Source: Skermanella rosea (GTDB taxonomy: Bacteria > Pseudomonadota > Alphaproteobacteria > Azospirillales > Azospirillaceae). Taken from it: a DNA stretch of 64,000 bases. This document shows positions 63,072 through 64,000 of the stretch, one piece after another (the first letter of the stretch is position 1; each line of letters starts with the position of its first letter). A program made the position numbers and the translations under genes. The DNA lies in NCBI RefSeq assembly GCF_016806835.2, contig NZ_CP086111.1, forward strand, positions 5,139,471 to 5,203,470. Direction: 5' to 3'. The notes below the pieces were generated by a model, which saw nothing but the letters and a program-made list of their open reading frames with translations, had not been told where the DNA came from and made no database searches.

Positions 63072-64000
63072 ATGAACAGCAGATTCTCCTCCGGCATGCC
63101 TCCCGAATTCGCCGAGGCGACCCGCCTGACCGGCGCCGGCAAGCTTGCCGAGGCCACGGCCCTGATCCAGCGACTGCTGAACGGCACCGGCGGCGAGGCG
63201 CCCGCCGCCTCCGCGCCGGCATCCTCGTCCGCCACCGTGATCGACATGGAGCCGGTGCATCTCGACGGGGAGAAGCCGCGGCCCGCTCCCGGGCCGTCCG
63301 CGAAATTCGCGGGCAGGCTGCATCCGCGCCCGCGCTCCGGCCCCCTGCCCGGTCTGGCCGAAACCCTGCGCGGCCTTGCCGCCCGGGGCATGCCGGCCGG
63401 CTTCGACATCGGCGGCGGGTTCCCCCGGCCGGCCTCCGATCCGCTGCCGGATGGCGCCTCCTTCGAGGCCAGATCCCATGCCGGCCCGGCCGGGACGCGG
63501 GACTACAAGCTCTACGTGCCCGCCAACCGCACCGGCCGGCCCATGCCGCTGGTCGTGATGCTCCACGGCTGCACCCAGTCGCCCGACGATTTCGCGGCCG
63601 GGACCCGTATGAACGCGGTGGCGGAGGAGCTTGGCGTCCTGGTGGCCTACCCGGCGCAGCCTTCCTCCGCCAACGCGCAGAAATGCTGGAACTGGTTCAA
63701 GCCGGAGGACCAGGGCCGCGACCGGGGCGAGCCCTCGCTGATCGCGGGGATCACCCGGCAGGTCATGCGCGACCACCCGGTGGATCCGGAACGCGTCTAT
63801 GTCGCCGGGCTGTCCGCCGGCGGGGCGACCGCCGCGATCCTGGGCGCGGCGTATCCCGACCTCTACGCCGCGATCGGTGTGCATTCGGGCCTGCCCAGCG
63901 CCGCCGCCCGCGACCTGCCCTCCGCCTTCGCCGCCATGCGGCAGGGGGCTCCGGGGACGGGCACCGGGAGCGGCGGCAGGGCGGTGCCCGCCATCGTCTT
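63072..64000 (+). CDS. PHB-depolymerase-like extracellular esterase, truncated by window end
   Basis: Only the first 309 residues are visible and the frame is still open at 64000. No clear signal peptide is seen; the ~150-residue N-terminal part is Pro/Ala-rich with EATALIQRLLNGTGGEAP. The esterase_phd domain then starts at KLYVPANRTGRPMPLVVMLH (the HGCTQSPDDF oxyanion motif) and contains the lipase box GLSAGGATAAI with the catalytic Ser, plus CWNWFKPEDQGRDRGEPSLI. Family members degrade polyhydroxybutyrate or feruloyl esters. Start has no strong ribosome-binding site. Confidence 0.86.
   Translation, partial: MNSRFSSGMPPEFAEATRLTGAGKLAEATALIQRLLNGTGGEAPAASAPASSSATVIDMEPVHLDGEKPRPAPGPSAKFAGRLHPRPRSGPLPGLAETLRGLAARGMPAGFDIGGGFPRPASDPLPDGASFEARSHAGPAGTRDYKLYVPANRTGRPMPLVVMLHGCTQSPDDFAAGTRMNAVAEELGVLVAYPAQPSSANAQKCWNWFKPEDQGRDRGEPSLIAGITRQVMRDHPVDPERVYVAGLSAGGATAAILGAAYPDLYAAIGVHSGLPSAAARDLPSAFAAMRQGAPGTGTGSGGRAVPAIV

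Overview
The window is GC-rich, densely packed, ordinary chromosome of an alphaproteobacterium, most likely Rhodospirillales/Azospirillaceae-like (Azospirillum or Skermanella type). This rests on gene content: a glpSTPQUV-type glycerol ABC operon with its small DUF2160 membrane subunit, a two-gene RpoE-ChrR module, RpoH, an IalB-like protein, ModD, a PspF-controlled psp locus, and an ornithine decarboxylase behind a long structured leader. There is no rRNA, tRNA, CRISPR array, complete insertion sequence or prophage. The genus is inference.

Layout. 1-6 kb: end of an RlpA-type protein, a hibernation-factor/cold-shock fusion, a soluble histidine kinase, a FadR-type regulator divergent from a BenE transporter with a perfect palindrome between them, and an Rpn-type nuclease. 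6-12.3 kb: six-gene glycerol-type ABC importer on the minus strand (order S-T-P-Q-U-V), with a GlpR-like operator upstream. 12.3-17.5 kb: FkbM methyltransferase, decayed chemoreceptor, psp locus (small membrane protein-pspA-pspB-pspC, divergent pspF) and a cluster of intergenic repeats. 17.5-21 kb: an orphan TRAP-type binding protein translationally coupled to a large PAS-containing sensor kinase behind a perfect FNR/FixK box. 21-31.5 kb: acyltransferase, methyltransferase, quinone reductase, asparaginase, tRNA/rRNA methyltransferase, RpoE-ChrR, IalB, RlmN and small membrane proteins. 31.6-38.6 kb: ArgG, NnrU, ModD, PfpI, ChrA, RpoH. 39-48.5 kb: bacteriophytochrome hybrid kinase facing a TenA-like protein, LysR/hydrolase pair, a terminase-small-subunit-like orphan, FucU, and a CAD-like aspartate carbamoyltransferase. 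48.6-57 kb: L,D-transpeptidase, atypical SDR, SPOR protein, large catalase and hydrolases. 57-64 kb: ornithine decarboxylase with leader and uORF, AruH-like transaminase, methylthioribose kinase, a possible sRNA, exonuclease III, a CopG-type protein and a truncated PHB-depolymerase-like esterase.

How the parts work together. Stress responses recur: Psp envelope stress (sigma-54), RpoE-ChrR, RpoH heat shock, catalase and ribosome hibernation. The best candidates for something not well described are: (1) the FNR-box, TRAP-binding-protein, sensor-kinase operon, which looks like ligand sensing rather than transport; (2) the 51-residue membrane protein that opens the psp operon; (3) the odc leader, with a 41-codon uORF and mutually exclusive hairpins; (4) the asymmetric ATPase pair of the glycerol importer. 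Start codons were chosen by ribosome-binding-site fit; functions are by motif recognition only, since no searches could be run.
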